Origin: Toxoplasma gondii ME49
Taxonomy: Eukaryota > Apicomplexa > Conoidasida > Eucoccidiorida > Sarcocystidae
Assembly: GCF_000006565.2 (NCBI RefSeq)
Contig: NC_031479.1
Coordinates: forward strand, 806,001-870,000
Direction of reading: 5' to 3'
Length of the DNA: 64,000 nt
Shown: piece by piece, positions 45,313 through 56,900 of the stretch
How positions within the stretch are numbered: position 1 is the stretch's first letter
Layout of the letters: every line of letters begins with the position of its first letter
Program-made: the position numbers and the translations under genes
The notes under the pieces: model-generated
Databases searched by the model: none
What the model saw: the letters and a program-made list of their open reading frames with translations, nothing else
Told to the model about the DNA's origin: nothing

Positions 45313-48300
45313 CTTTTTAACAGATGCAAGACGCTGTGTCGCTGGGGCAGTTGACAACGAGACAGACTAGAGGGTACGCTAAGGATCTCGAAGGAGCAAC
45401 ACAGATGAATACTCCAGACAATATCTACCCCAGCATCCTGAGAAACTGCTTTTCAGAAGACACTGTGCATGGACTACGTATGCGCACTGGTATATCCATC
45501 GCCGCCGATTGACCGTCCTTCTGTGAGATGAGGCGGTCTTGATCAGCAGTGAATGTCGGTAACACCTGGCTCAAATACTCTGAATGCCTTGGGTGGCCCT
45601 ACCGAAATTCGAATTTTTCACTACTTCATGGCGGTCCTAGGAGTGCAATGGACGACGGATTCCCGAGTATCCCGAAACTGCACAGGGGCAGTCAGTTAAA
45701 GGATTTTTCCTGAGGTAAGTTAAAGGCATATATCTGGCAGGTGCTGCATCCTGCCACTTTAGACAAGACTATTCACGCACCAGGCAGTTTTTCGTGGTTC
45801 TTGCTCGCCGCTGTTCGGCGGCAGAGCCTTGAGCGAAACGGAGGAACACCACATGCCGCTTGCACAATCAAATGTGTGACACAGATGGATCTTACACGTC
45901 CGATATCCTCGCTCTTTTGTTCCAAGTGCTGGGTAATTCCGCATGAGTGACGGCCAGCCACGTGAGGGGTCCTGTAAAACTCCACAAACGGGCAAAAGCG
46001 TCAAAAGGCCAAGGATCTGAAGGATGTGCTCGGACCGCTACCACACCGGGGAACATAAAACGGACAGAACTGAATCCAATCGTATCCGCAGGCAACGAAG
46101 ATACTAGCTAGGCAGCGACAGATTCCCGGAAGAATTCAGAGGCGCGAAGCGACCAGTGTGTCGGCCGAGCTCGGTCAACTGGAAAATGCAGATGATTTGT
46201 AAGTCCTAAGGAGGTTCTGCGTGCCACTTTACTGATAGGGTACAGAACCAAGAAAGAAGACAAAAAACTGGTAGCGTGTGCGCAAAAGGTGTTAACGAGT
46301 TAACGATAACAAAAGAGCAACCCACCTGACACAGGGGAGACAGGCCGTTAACGCCATGTTCTGCGCAGGATCTTGTGTCCCCCGCATGCACCAAGCAGCT
46401 TCAAGCTGTCTCCGTCTAGATCACAGATTTCTGCATACCTACGGTGTGCTACCGTTCACTGGTTCGTAGTGATTCGTTTCCAACGGCATTTGTCGCTACT
46501 CAAAGTGCGAACATGTCGTCCTGTCCCTAGCTGAATGCCACTCTCAATTTCAAAATCCATGGTGCGCACATCGAGTATCGAAGATTCCCGAAGCGGCTGA
46601 TTTGCGTTCAGGAAGGGAAAACGGGGACACCAACGGGCTGAGGTGCCTTAGTAAAAAAATCATGTGGACTCAAAATGACATGCCGTTGAAGTTTGCTCAA
46701 AATCCAGGGAGGGGAGTCCAGGAAAGTCCACGTTTCTGCAGTGCCTCGCCGCCACAGAGGACTAGCCTGGATGTCAAACTGACGATGGGGGGCCCTCAGG
46801 TACACACTGGATTGAGAGTTCATAGGTTCTGGGGTGTTGATCCAAACGTATCGAACTGAGCTCTAAAGCATTCTATTAGCACCCGTAGAAACGTTGTCCT
46901 AGGGTAGGTTGGCGCGATCTGTACTCGTGTCTGTAGAGGGCAAAACCATAGTTTCCCCGTAGTCCGAGGCCGTCTCGGTGTTTGTCCCCTCCACCGGAGC
47001 AGAGAGTCGCTTGCTGTGTCTACCAGCACGGGACACGGGAAGACAGCTGGGTTTTACAGAAACTATATTCTTGCTTGTGAAAGTGATTCAGTAACTTCGA
47101 GAGCCATCCTGGCATTCAAAAGATGTGTGGCGTGTGGTGGTACCACAGAACATACGTGAAACAACACATTTTACGAGCCATCATAGAGACACGCTTCCCA
47201 AAAAGCGGCATTAAGAGTTACGTTATGATTTCCACTCTGTCACGACTGCCCGCCGTTTACGAATTGATTAAATCTCATCTCCCCATGCCTGCACCATCAG
47301 GAATGTGGTCGATGCCTGTAGAGTTAACTGGTGTGCATGATCATCTGTGAAGGTACCACATTCCGCGGCATGAAAGCTCTGGCGTTGGTTCCGAGTTTGT
47401 CTAAATACTACGGTCTTGAAATGCTGTTTGTAGTTTTGCAGGTGGTGCGAATCGCCTCCAGTAGATGGCAGAACTGACGTGTTGACCCTCCTCAGGTTAT
47501 GCGTGTGGTAGACCCATCAAAATTACTGTTGACGTTTTGCTCTTGAAAAGCTGCTTGTTCTACCCCGCCAATATGCGAGGACATCAACAGTACCCATGAC
47601 AAGGCGCTCCTGGGGGTTGGCAGCTAAGTCGTTCGGCAACTCACCTGCTAACGACGACTGGAGATACCGTGTCGTTTCGGCAATGGTACGCTGTGGTCAT
47701 TTTCTTTTTGCACAGCGTCGCTAATCGGTTTTGCTTCGCGCACGTAAAGAAGGAAAGTTAGTCGAACGAGTGTCTCACTTTACACTTGCCGGTGTGTTGC
47801 CGTTGTGCGGCCGAGCTAGCGGGCATTGCTCGTGATTTTTCCTTTTTCTACATCTGGTTATGTTTTCGTGTGTTTTTTTCGCTGCATTTGGGTCGAGTTT
47901 GTGACTTCTGACACTTCGAATACCAATGCCTCTGCCACTTTCTTTCGAAGATGGAAAGCTGTCACTTTTTCTACTGTTTAGCGACTACAGAAAAAGCTCG
48001 TCTCTGCACTTACGCGCGTCACTTTTTTCGCATGTACCACCGAAATTCGTTTCTCGTCTTGATTGCACAATTGTGTGTAGCATGATGACTTCTTTCGTTG
48101 ACGCCTGACCTTCCGTTTTCCTCCAGTGGTCATTTTCTTCCGTGTCCTTTTTTGCCGTCAAATGCTTTTCTGGTGTGTAGCGGACACGGGCATCGCTGGT
48201 CCTTTTTCGCAAGAAAACGAATCATTAGAACCCCATGGTCTTTCGTTGTGTGTAATTTCGCATCACTGTCTTTGAGGCACGAACTCTTCCACTGAATTTT

Positions 48301-48449
48301 TTTTTACACCCCAGTAGACACCTCTACGTTATCATCTGATGCTGCTAGCATTCGTGTGGCATCTCGTGGGCACTCATGCCTTTTTCCGAGCACTGTTCAA
48401 AAAGTAAGGCGCATGAGTACTGGCAGGCAAGTTTGCTTTTAGTGTTGTC
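45313..48449. other. Divergent intergenic region
   Basis: About 3.1 kb between the start of the - strand hydrolase and the + strand sorting nexin. No supported gene. It should hold both promoters. The 47.7-48.4 kb part is T-rich on the + strand, as expected for a long 5' UTR of the nexin gene. Confidence 0.5.
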
Positions 48450-50939
48450 ATGGCGGGTTCTGTAAGTGGTGGAGCGTCTCCTCCTACTGGCCCAGCGTCT
48501 TCTTTGCCATCTACGACGTCTCTCTCTCCTGACACTGGAGGGGCTTCTGTCGGCTCAATCCCAGGTCTTCCTAAGTACATTTTGGAAACTCGAAGGAAGG
48601 ACCTGAAAGGAAAATCGGGTGTCCCGCCTCAAGTGCTTAATGAACGAGGAGAGCGGCTGAGTTCTACCGGCGACCCCTGTGTAACGACTGGTGCTCCTGT
48701 AAACCATCCTCAAAGACAAGGTTCAATCACGGGTTTCTCGATGGCCGCCATTGGTCGGCCTGACCCTTTGTCCTTCACTTCCCTTCACATGCACAGAGGT
48801 CCACTCACTTCGTCTTCAGAAGGGGCCCCTTCCTCACAGCGCAGCGTTGGTGAGTGGGACTCTTCCTCATCTCATTCGAAGGTCGTAGAAAGGTCATCAA
48901 GATTCGGGGTTCCCGATTTGAAGAAGGCACATGAAGGTGACTCCTTCATCCAACCTCAGGGAAGCGAGAGGATAACTTCCGCTGCAGCACCTTCCCCTTA
49001 CCACGTTGCTCCTCCTGAATCTTCGTCTTCTTGTAGTCAAGGGTGGATAGGCGACTGCGACTCTCGCAGGACGAATGCTTCTCCCGATTTCCCCCCACCA
49101 TCAACAGGAACACAATCTCCTCGTCACGATCTCCCGGGTGAGCGAAAGCCGTACAGTGCATCTGAACGCGCATCCGTGTCCACTGCTCACCACCCCTTCA
49201 CGTTGCCGGTTGCCTCCTTATCCGGCCGTTTAGAATCTTTCGTAGATACCTCTGCTAGAATCAGTTCCTCTCTAACTTTCTGCGAAGGTGTAGGATCGAG
49301 GGCGGCAACAGTGCCCCCCGACCAGTCGAAAGAAATACCACTCAATTCCTCGCGCCACCAGATGGGTTGCCTTCCTTCTTCCTCACACGAAGGTTTCCGC
49401 TCAACGAATGGGGAGTACTTACCAGTGTCGGCCACATGGGCAGGCCCAAGCACTGGAAACGCTCTTTCAAACGGGGCAACTGCAGTGGAGGGGCGCGACG
49501 CAGAACAGCTGACCCGAATGGACGGAATGGAAGATGACGACGACGATTTTCTCGGGGATTCCTTTGTTGTTGTAGAAGCTGTTGAAGGCCGAGAGGAGGT
49601 TCCTGGATGTGCTTTTTCTCCTTCCCCTCTCCGCTTCCCGAGTCACTGCTTTTCCGCGGACGGTTTATGGGACTCAGAAGGGCCTCATGGGGATTTCGCT
49701 GTTTCTGTCTCCGATCCTGAGACTCGGTCTACGGGACCTCTGGGGAGATTTACGCTGTATCTTGTTAGCGGTCGGACGGTCGCTGGGGCGCCATTTGCAT
49801 GCAGGAAACGGTACAGCGACTTTGAGTGGCTTCGAATGCAGCTCGTTCAGGCTTTCCCGGGTGTCTTTGTGCCCCCCATTCCCCGGAAACAGAAGCTCGG
49901 ACGATTTGATAGTTCTTTTGTTGAGAATCGTCGTCAGGGTCTACAGGAGTTTCTCCAGAGGCTGTTCCGACGTCGCCACTTAGCAAAGTGTTCCGTCTGC
50001 GTTGGGTGGTTGACTCGGAGTCCAGAGGGGGGAATGGACCAGTTCAAGAAGGAGGTTGCCGCTCGCCCTTTGGCTGAGCAGCTTGGGGAATTTCAAGAGA
50101 TCTTCCGAGCGCAGCTGGGCGAATCTACCGGCCGAGGCACACGCGCAGAAAGCGATCGGTTCATTGTATTCAAGCAGTTTTTGGGAAAACAACTGACAAC
50201 TCTGGAAGAACTGCACCGCCACTTCAGTCGACTGGCTTCTCTCAGTCGTTCGCAGTTCGGCTGCGTATCCGCCTTACAGAATTTACTCAGAGATGTTTGT
50301 TCCAGCGAAGAAAATCTCTTGAGACAGATTCCGGATCTACCGATTCCAGCGGTACGCTGCGAACTCGCGACTCTCGTGTCTCTGCAGCGGGCTTGCTTGG
50401 TCGCATCGCCCGCACACAACTACGATGTCATGCAGCAGGTCGTGGCAAAAGAGTTTGACGATACGGAGTGCATGCTGGAAGCAGTCGCCGGACTTGAGCG
50501 CTTGGTTCAGCTGAAGCATCAAGCTCAGGCGCAGATTGGACGCGAGGAAAACTCGCTTCGACACGTTCTAAGAAGCGCTCGGGGGAGTTGGCTGCAAACT
50601 TTTGTGCACCGGAAGGACAAAGATGCACAGATCGCAGAGCTCCGTGCTTCCATTGAGGCTCTCAAGCTGCAGGTTCAAGTCTTGGAACAGTGGGCAGAGG
50701 CGTCACGACTCGTTTGGGTAACGATGGAGATGCCCAAGCTGGTTACAGCGAAAAGCATTGCTTTCACGCGGGCAGCACATGCATTCATCGATCGGCAGCA
50801 GCAGCAGTTTCTTCAGGAAGCTCGCATATGGCAAGCGTACTGGCTCCGCACTGGCGCCTCTGCGTCCACGGCACTTTCTGATCAACCAGCGTCACAGCCG
50901 AGACGCCCTAGCGAACCGGAGAGTACGCGAAAGCTGTAG
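48450..50939 (+). CDS. PX-BAR sorting nexin, intronless (829 aa)
   Basis: One uninterrupted 829-codon ORF with ATG in a good context. Residues 1 to about 410 are Ser/Pro-rich and disordered, ending in an acidic stretch (MEDDDDDFLGDSFVVVEAV). A PX domain follows (about 413-530), starting DFAVSVSDPETR, with the phosphoinositide-binding signature CRKRYSDFEWLRMQL, the loop PPIPRK and a helix with conserved Arg (FVENRRQGLQEFLQRL). After it, about residues 560-800 are helical with heptad patterns (ELHRHFSRLASL, EDTECMLEAV-like turns, LRASIEALKLQVQVLEQW), fitting a BAR domain. PX-BAR proteins bind PI3P membranes and form tubules in endosome-to-Golgi recycling, often with retromer; SNX1/2/5 or Vps5 are the nearest types. 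Absence of introns in an 829-aa gene stands out here. Confidence 0.9.
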   Translation: MAGSVSGGASPPTGPASSLPSTTSLSPDTGGASVGSIPGLPKYILETRRKDLKGKSGVPPQVLNERGERLSSTGDPCVTTGAPVNHPQRQGSITGFSMAAIGRPDPLSFTSLHMHRGPLTSSSEGAPSSQRSVGEWDSSSSHSKVVERSSRFGVPDLKKAHEGDSFIQPQGSERITSAAAPSPYHVAPPESSSSCSQGWIGDCDSRRTNASPDFPPPSTGTQSPRHDLPGERKPYSASERASVSTAHHPFTLPVASLSGRLESFVDTSARISSSLTFCEGVGSRAATVPPDQSKEIPLNSSRHQMGCLPSSSHEGFRSTNGEYLPVSATWAGPSTGNALSNGATAVEGRDAEQLTRMDGMEDDDDDFLGDSFVVVEAVEGREEVPGCAFSPSPLRFPSHCFSADGLWDSEGPHGDFAVSVSDPETRSTGPLGRFTLYLVSGRTVAGAPFACRKRYSDFEWLRMQLVQAFPGVFVPPIPRKQKLGRFDSSFVENRRQGLQEFLQRLFRRRHLAKCSVCVGWLTRSPEGGMDQFKKEVAARPLAEQLGEFQEIFRAQLGESTGRGTRAESDRFIVFKQFLGKQLTTLEELHRHFSRLASLSRSQFGCVSALQNLLRDVCSSEENLLRQIPDLPIPAVRCELATLVSLQRACLVASPAHNYDVMQQVVAKEFDDTECMLEAVAGLERLVQLKHQAQAQIGREENSLRHVLRSARGSWLQTFVHRKDKDAQIAELRASIEALKLQVQVLEQWAEASRLVWVTMEMPKLVTAKSIAFTRAAHAFIDRQQQQFLQEARIWQAYWLRTGASASTALSDQPASQPRRPSEPESTRKL

Positions 50940-53900
50940 AGAGGAACAACGCACTGAGCAAACGTGTGCCGCCATTTTGGAGGAGATATGTTATAATTCG
51001 ACACGCAATGAGTCAGAAGTGCCATACTTTTACCGGATTCAGTGCTTGGCTTTTGAGTGAGAGGGAACTCTCACACGTCCACGCCGTCTCGTATGTTTGA
51101 GCATGCCCTCTGCTTTTTCTATCGATTTTCATTGGTGTAGGGAGTATACTTCAGCATGCGCGTGTGCTTGTGGTGCAGTAACGAGGTGAACGAGGAGGTA
51201 TTCATACCAGCTGAGAGCACTGCCTCGGATTTCTGTCACGAAAAACGGGCTCAAGTGCAAGGAATTTGTGCGGTGTCACAGGGGCCATGAGGAAGAGGGT
51301 GTGGAGTCGAAATCGCAAGTGAGGCATCCATGTAGTGGTCGCATTTCTTTGGTCAGCCGTCTGCCCGAAATCAGGGAACCCTTTGTTTTTTGGCGTCAAT
51401 GCCTTCAGTCAGGAAACTTGTCTGCACCGACTTTTCTGCAGTCGCCACATGAAATCCTTTGTATAAAACTCCAGGTTACCGATTTATCAAAAGGGGAGTA
51501 TTATAATTGACAAGGAATATCGGGCTGACGGTTTTGGCGCTGATGCCTTGCACCTCTAGTGGTTGCCTGTCAGTTTGCCACAACAGTAGAACTATGCTGA
51601 GAACAGTTGTTCGGCTGTCAGATCCCGAGGATCATCTGTAGCTGAACATTGACAGTGTGAATAGATTCGGCATAGCTACTTAGTTATCCCGCCATATCGC
51701 ACGTGGCAATGATACAAGCGACCGAGCAGGGATCGGCTGGTACATGCCTAGACCACGGATTCAGACGATATCCGTCGCCATTATTACGAGCGCATGGACT
51801 CCCCGGAAGAAGTATCCCGCTCTACGGGTGGAGTGGGGGACATGGGATCATGGCGGCCACAAGCGACCGTTCAGACTTCTGAAGTTCCGCTATTTCTCTG
51901 TGAAATTCCACTAAGCATCACCTGATCATATATCCCTGAAAAACTTTCTGTGCACGGTGTCACCGTGTCCCCACAGACGTCCGATGATGGAGGTCTTCCC
52001 CGTTCCTGCTTTATCTCATACCAGAGAGCATCGCTTTTCACTCAACCACCCACAGATGGCAGTTTATACCGTTTTGGCATGCCTCTACCTCGGTGCTGCT
52101 GCAAAAACGGTTTCTCTCGACTTGCCGGCGGAATGTTCCTGAGTGGCTCACTGGGTTACAAGACCTCAATTACCTTCTGTTCTCATACGCCACAGCAAGA
52201 TGGGTTCATCCTGACTAAGCAACACGATCGAATGCCAATTGGGTGTCGACACGGTAGCTCACTAACAAACTGTTATTAAGATACTGACCACAGCAACAAC
52301 GTTCTCCGTACTAGCACCGTTCTCATGCAGAACAGCGATAACAAGAAGGGGTCACCTCTTCGACAGTACCACCACAAATGGCGGACGGAAGCAACTGTAG
52401 TAACCAAACACAAAATCAAAAGAGCCGTAATCAGCCTCCAAACTGCTTTGAAAGGGTCATGTCAATTTTGGGGTTGAGAAAACGGATCTTTTTGCTTCTC
52501 AGCTGTCATAGCGACGCAGATCTCTGCCACCAGGACAGCAAGCATCGCCCCCGGTTCACACCAGGTATTCGACGTCTTCGCATCACCGTACTTACTTTTG
52601 CGGCAAGACTTCAGAACAGAATCATCATGCTGCGCCCCGTGCCGAAATACACTCGAAATGTATTAAACAAATTTACCGAAGACCTGGTACGTCGTTGTCC
52701 TGAAAATGAGACACGGGAAAAGATGATGATGGGCGGGGGTGTCTTAACTCCCGGTGCGGTACGCCGATTGCAGTGTGAGTTTCGAAGTCTCGAGAGGGTC
52801 TCGTGTCTGCGAACTCTGCCCCGCCCGTATCATCTACTCGGGGAGGGGGGTTGAAACAGACTTTGTACAGTCGATTTATTTTTCCCTTTCTCATCATTTG
52901 TTCTTCGCGGATACTGTACACCCACTTCTCGCGCACATGCGAAGAACTCGTCATCGAATGCCGGGCGGACGGTCGGTCTTCACAGTGTACGTACACTTGA
53001 TACTCGGGACTCGGCGGCAGAGACCTCAACCACCTGTAAGGAAGATGCTCATTGTCTGCTTACCCAGCACTAACGAAAATCCTCCCTCTCCATCCCACCT
53101 TTCGCGGTAACATCACTGTTTTTTTACTCCGCCTTGTCCATTCGTTTCCCTCATCCTCCAATAACTTCTACCCTCCTTTTCCTGTGTGTGCCTGGCCGCC
53201 TTACCTTTGAGGGCGGAAACAGTTGCAGCCGCAAAAACACGTCCGGTGTCTCGGACAATACGTTGCCCACTGCCGCTTATCCCTTGCTCTGGGTAAAATG
53301 TAGTGGCTTCTGGATTTTCAACTTAGTTTATTCCGTTTGGAAAAGTCTCCGCTTTTTAGGTAATTCCCTTACGTATGTTTTCGGACGTGGCCAGCGGCGC
53401 TCGCCGCAAGACAGTGCCTTGTGCAAGCGCTTCCCACGGATGTCCCAGCAGCTTGAAACGGATCGAAATTCGTTTCGAACAGTCCAACACTGCAGTTCAT
53501 TGTTTCCTTTGTGGCATGACACCCCCGAGCGGTCACGATACCTTCAGCGCGGCGGATGGCGCTGCTCCAATCACGATCATGCGTCCCGATCTCAGCAACT
53601 GGAGGTGCTAGCTCGTACGTTCGAGCTTGTGTCTAGAGCTTGCATCTCACGTGAACGCTGTTTATTGTCTAAATTCAAGATACAGAGAGGAAATTTGGAG
53701 GTCAGTTTCTAAATATACATTCACATTCCTCATTGTATACCGGTGTATACGTACTCATGTACCACGTGTTGATGCTTGCGCGTTCACGTTGTTCTATTTA
53801 CAACCAAGCAAAACGCGTAACAATCGTGCATCAGAATACGTTCTTTTACCTCGAAATACGTACATGTATGCACGTGATATCTTTTGGCGTCTGTCGCGAA

Positions 53901-53985
53901 CACTGATGTGTCTCTTCATGAGTATGAGCATATGCACTGCTCTCTATCGTTCCGTTTGGGCTCTTGTCTTTGTCCACGTTCATCG
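50940..53985. other. Intergenic region
   Basis: About 3.0 kb between two + strand genes. It holds the nexin 3' UTR and the leader of the long downstream gene. Two ORFs (52378-52854 and 53134-53712) are open; the first is listed separately, the second lacks a convincing start. A short ORF at 53375-53611 has a CxxC pair but no further zinc ligands in register. Confidence 0.4.
52378..52854 (+). CDS. Weak hypothetical ORF (158 aa)
   Basis: ATG in a favourable ACAAATGG context, 158 codons, basic, with Arg/Leu-rich helices (GLRKRIFLLLSCH and RITVLTFAARLQNR) and a Met/Gly patch (EKMMMGGGVL). No family and no splice evidence. It could be a small gene, an upstream ORF in a long leader, or chance. Confidence 0.22.
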   Translation: MADGSNCSNQTQNQKSRNQPPNCFERVMSILGLRKRIFLLLSCHSDADLCHQDSKHRPRFTPGIRRLRITVLTFAARLQNRIIMLRPVPKYTRNVLNKFTEDLVRRCPENETREKMMMGGGVLTPGAVRRLQCEFRSLERVSCLRTLPRPYHLLGEGG

Positions 53986-56900
53986 ATGGTGACACACAAC
54001 GTAGGAACTCACCTGCGCTTGCCTACGGAGGCCGACCACCTCAGTCAACCAAGGCTTGCGTGTCCCACCCGTGAGTGCGGTGATGCGGTTGCTGCTTCCA
54101 CCTTCGATATGGCGACCAACAGCCCATTTCGAACGTTTTTTGTTGGAGGCATCCTAGAGGAGGAAGGTGAACTCAGCGGAACAGGGATAGGCTGTACAAG
54201 CAACCACGGAAGGTCATCCGGAACAGAGAAGGACCTGACTTCTAAGTGTCTTCTCGATTCACGTTTAGAGACTGCCGATGAAGGCACAACGCAGGGTATT
54301 GGGGAAGATCACGACGTTTCCGGTGTCCTCGTGAAGACCCAAGAGATGAGCTTCGCGAGCCTCAAGCAGCCTTTCGGTCCGGCGGAGGAGCTCAACAGAC
54401 TGGAGCCACAAGGAAAATGGGATAAGATAGGGCGGGATATAACCGAAGGCAGATGCACATCCACTACATCGGCTTCGACCCTCTCGGGCTCAAAAGATAA
54501 CTATTCTTCGCTCCACCAGGCGCGTGCTTCGTCCTCGACTACAGAGGTGGATGCCCATAGTTTTGGCTCTTTTTCCCCCGTCGCGTTTCCCCAGACCTGT
54601 GCTTCTCGCCCGTGTTCTGTCTCCTCCCTTCTCTCTGCTTCTCTCGTGTGTCTCGTCACGGCTCCTGGCTGTTCGTCTCCCCACGAAGCACCTGGGGACG
54701 GGTCCACCCCGTCACTTTCCTTCCCTCCGTCTCAACTTTCTGGTGAAGTGGGATATTCTGATTCAGAAAGGGAAGGGGTTGCCTCTCTCGGTACCGGGGG
54801 CACTTCACTTTTCCTGGATGTGCCTCCCACTTCCCACACTCCAGATGGCTCAGCTTTTGCCTCGGATGCAGCGTGGAGCTTTTCTCCTTCGACCGAAGCT
54901 GACAGAGTGTTGAACATGCTGACCACTGAAACGGATCCTTTGATGGAATATGGACCGGAGGGTCTTCGAGAAGAGGCGGGAGACGAAGCTCTGGAGAGCC
55001 TCCCATCGAATCTCACATATGCATCCTTCTGTAGGTCCCAGGACGGTGGCGAAGACGCTGAATCAAAAGAGGCAAGGCCTCCTGTTCTCTGGCACCCCGC
55101 AAAGTACTCTCCGTGGCCTAACTCTTGGCGATGCGGGCAAGGGGAGAAGAGCGGCGAGGCTAGTCCGGGCCTCCAGCGCAGGTCCCCACACGGTCTGATT
55201 GGGCCAATCAGCCGCTCCATGAGTGAGGCGTCTCCGCGTCATACGTCCACCACGGCATCAGCAACAGAACCGTTCGCTGAAACCCCGACGCTCTTTTCGG
55301 TGGGTAAAACGGGGTTTGGCTCCCAAGCAGATGACGAACACGATGAGCCCCTTCTCGCTGCCTTGAAGCCAATGGCCTCGTTCCCGTCCCACGTCTCACA
55401 GACTTCGGCCTCTACTTTCTCCTGTATTTCTGCGCCGATTTCGCCGTCAAAGCTGCCCGAGGCGACTAAACTCAGCGATGTGCAGAGCCCGAGCAGCCGG
55501 CGAAGCAATGCGAGCAGCGGAGGGTTTTTTCCACACTCGGACACTGTATGTGTTCAACGAGACGACGGAAGAAAGGAAATTGAGGGTCTCGCGGTTCTGG
55601 CTGAAGAAAATGGCTGCCACGTGGTCCTCAAGACAGATATGAATCAGACTGGGAACTCTCGATCAGTACCAGGAGCATGCAGTGTCAACAGATTCGATCA
55701 AAACCGATGTGCAAATGGTGGCAGTGAACGGTGGTTATCCTCTGGAAGTGGCTCATCTCATAAACAAAACATGCCAATGAGGACTGAACAGGCTGGGGCT
55801 GACACAGGTCACACATTGTCACGCCCTCAGTTGCCCTGGTCTCGTGACCCACAAAGCGCGACCGAAACAGCTGAGCAGGTTTTCCCAGAATGCACACGTG
55901 GCTTGTTTTTGTCATCTTCATCGGCAAACCTTTGTGCCAGTTCAACTTCGTTTTTTGATTCAGAAGCTGGTCAAGGACATCTTTCAAATCCTACAGAGCA
56001 TTCGACGATGAGTCAAGTGCCGAACCGCGAGCAACCAATGGTCGGGTCTGAGAACTCCCAGTTTCATGGGTGGGTGCCACCGTGCCAGCTCCCAAGAGGC
56101 CCTGTATATCGGGACACCGGATTCCGACCTCCGCGGAACACGTCCCATATCGGAGGGCCCCTGTGTTTTCATCCGGGCTATCCGCTGCAGGAGGTCTCTC
56201 ACACCTGTGGGGATCAGATGGGTTCAAACAGGCGCGAAGATGCCCTGTCACCAAATGCGGCGCTTCTCGGGCTTCCTAGTGTCTCACTGCATGCGTCCGA
56301 GTCTGTCGGCCCGGACGTTAATCAGAGCTGGAACTCCTGTCCTCGGAATACTTTGCTGGTGTACACCTCGGTGGGGAATTCGCGCCTCGAGGGACGTGAC
56401 GGACACGCCGTCATGGTTCCTCAGCTCCAGGAAGGTGAAGTTCGTGGGCGCGGGTCAGCCGAGCAGATGCGTGGGGAGTCATTTCGGAATGGCTTTAGTT
56501 CTGGCTTCCCCGTGTCCCAGGGTTCAAGTCGATCTGCCAGTTCGCCAGTCTGTGAAAATTTCTCTAGGCCGTTTCTCTCAGCAGGTTGCCAATCCAGACC
56601 TACTTTTCCCCCGCCTCCGCCGCCTGGACCTCGCCCACCTTCTAGACTGCCTCGAGTCTGCAGCTCTGAGACGCAGAGACGTCCCTTCGTCGCGACTTTG
56701 CAGGAACCAGGTGGTCTCAGACCTGGCTTTCAAATTGTTGACTGCCAGAGGGGCTCAGGCGCCGAACGAGGGGAGGCCGCGCCGCGCGTAAGACAAGAGA
56801 CCTACGGCCATGGCAGTGCGCCTTTTCGTGATCAGGCGACCCCGTACGACGCCTGTCCCCCGTCTCAGTTCCTCGATAATGGGGAAGTCGTTCGAGGGAA

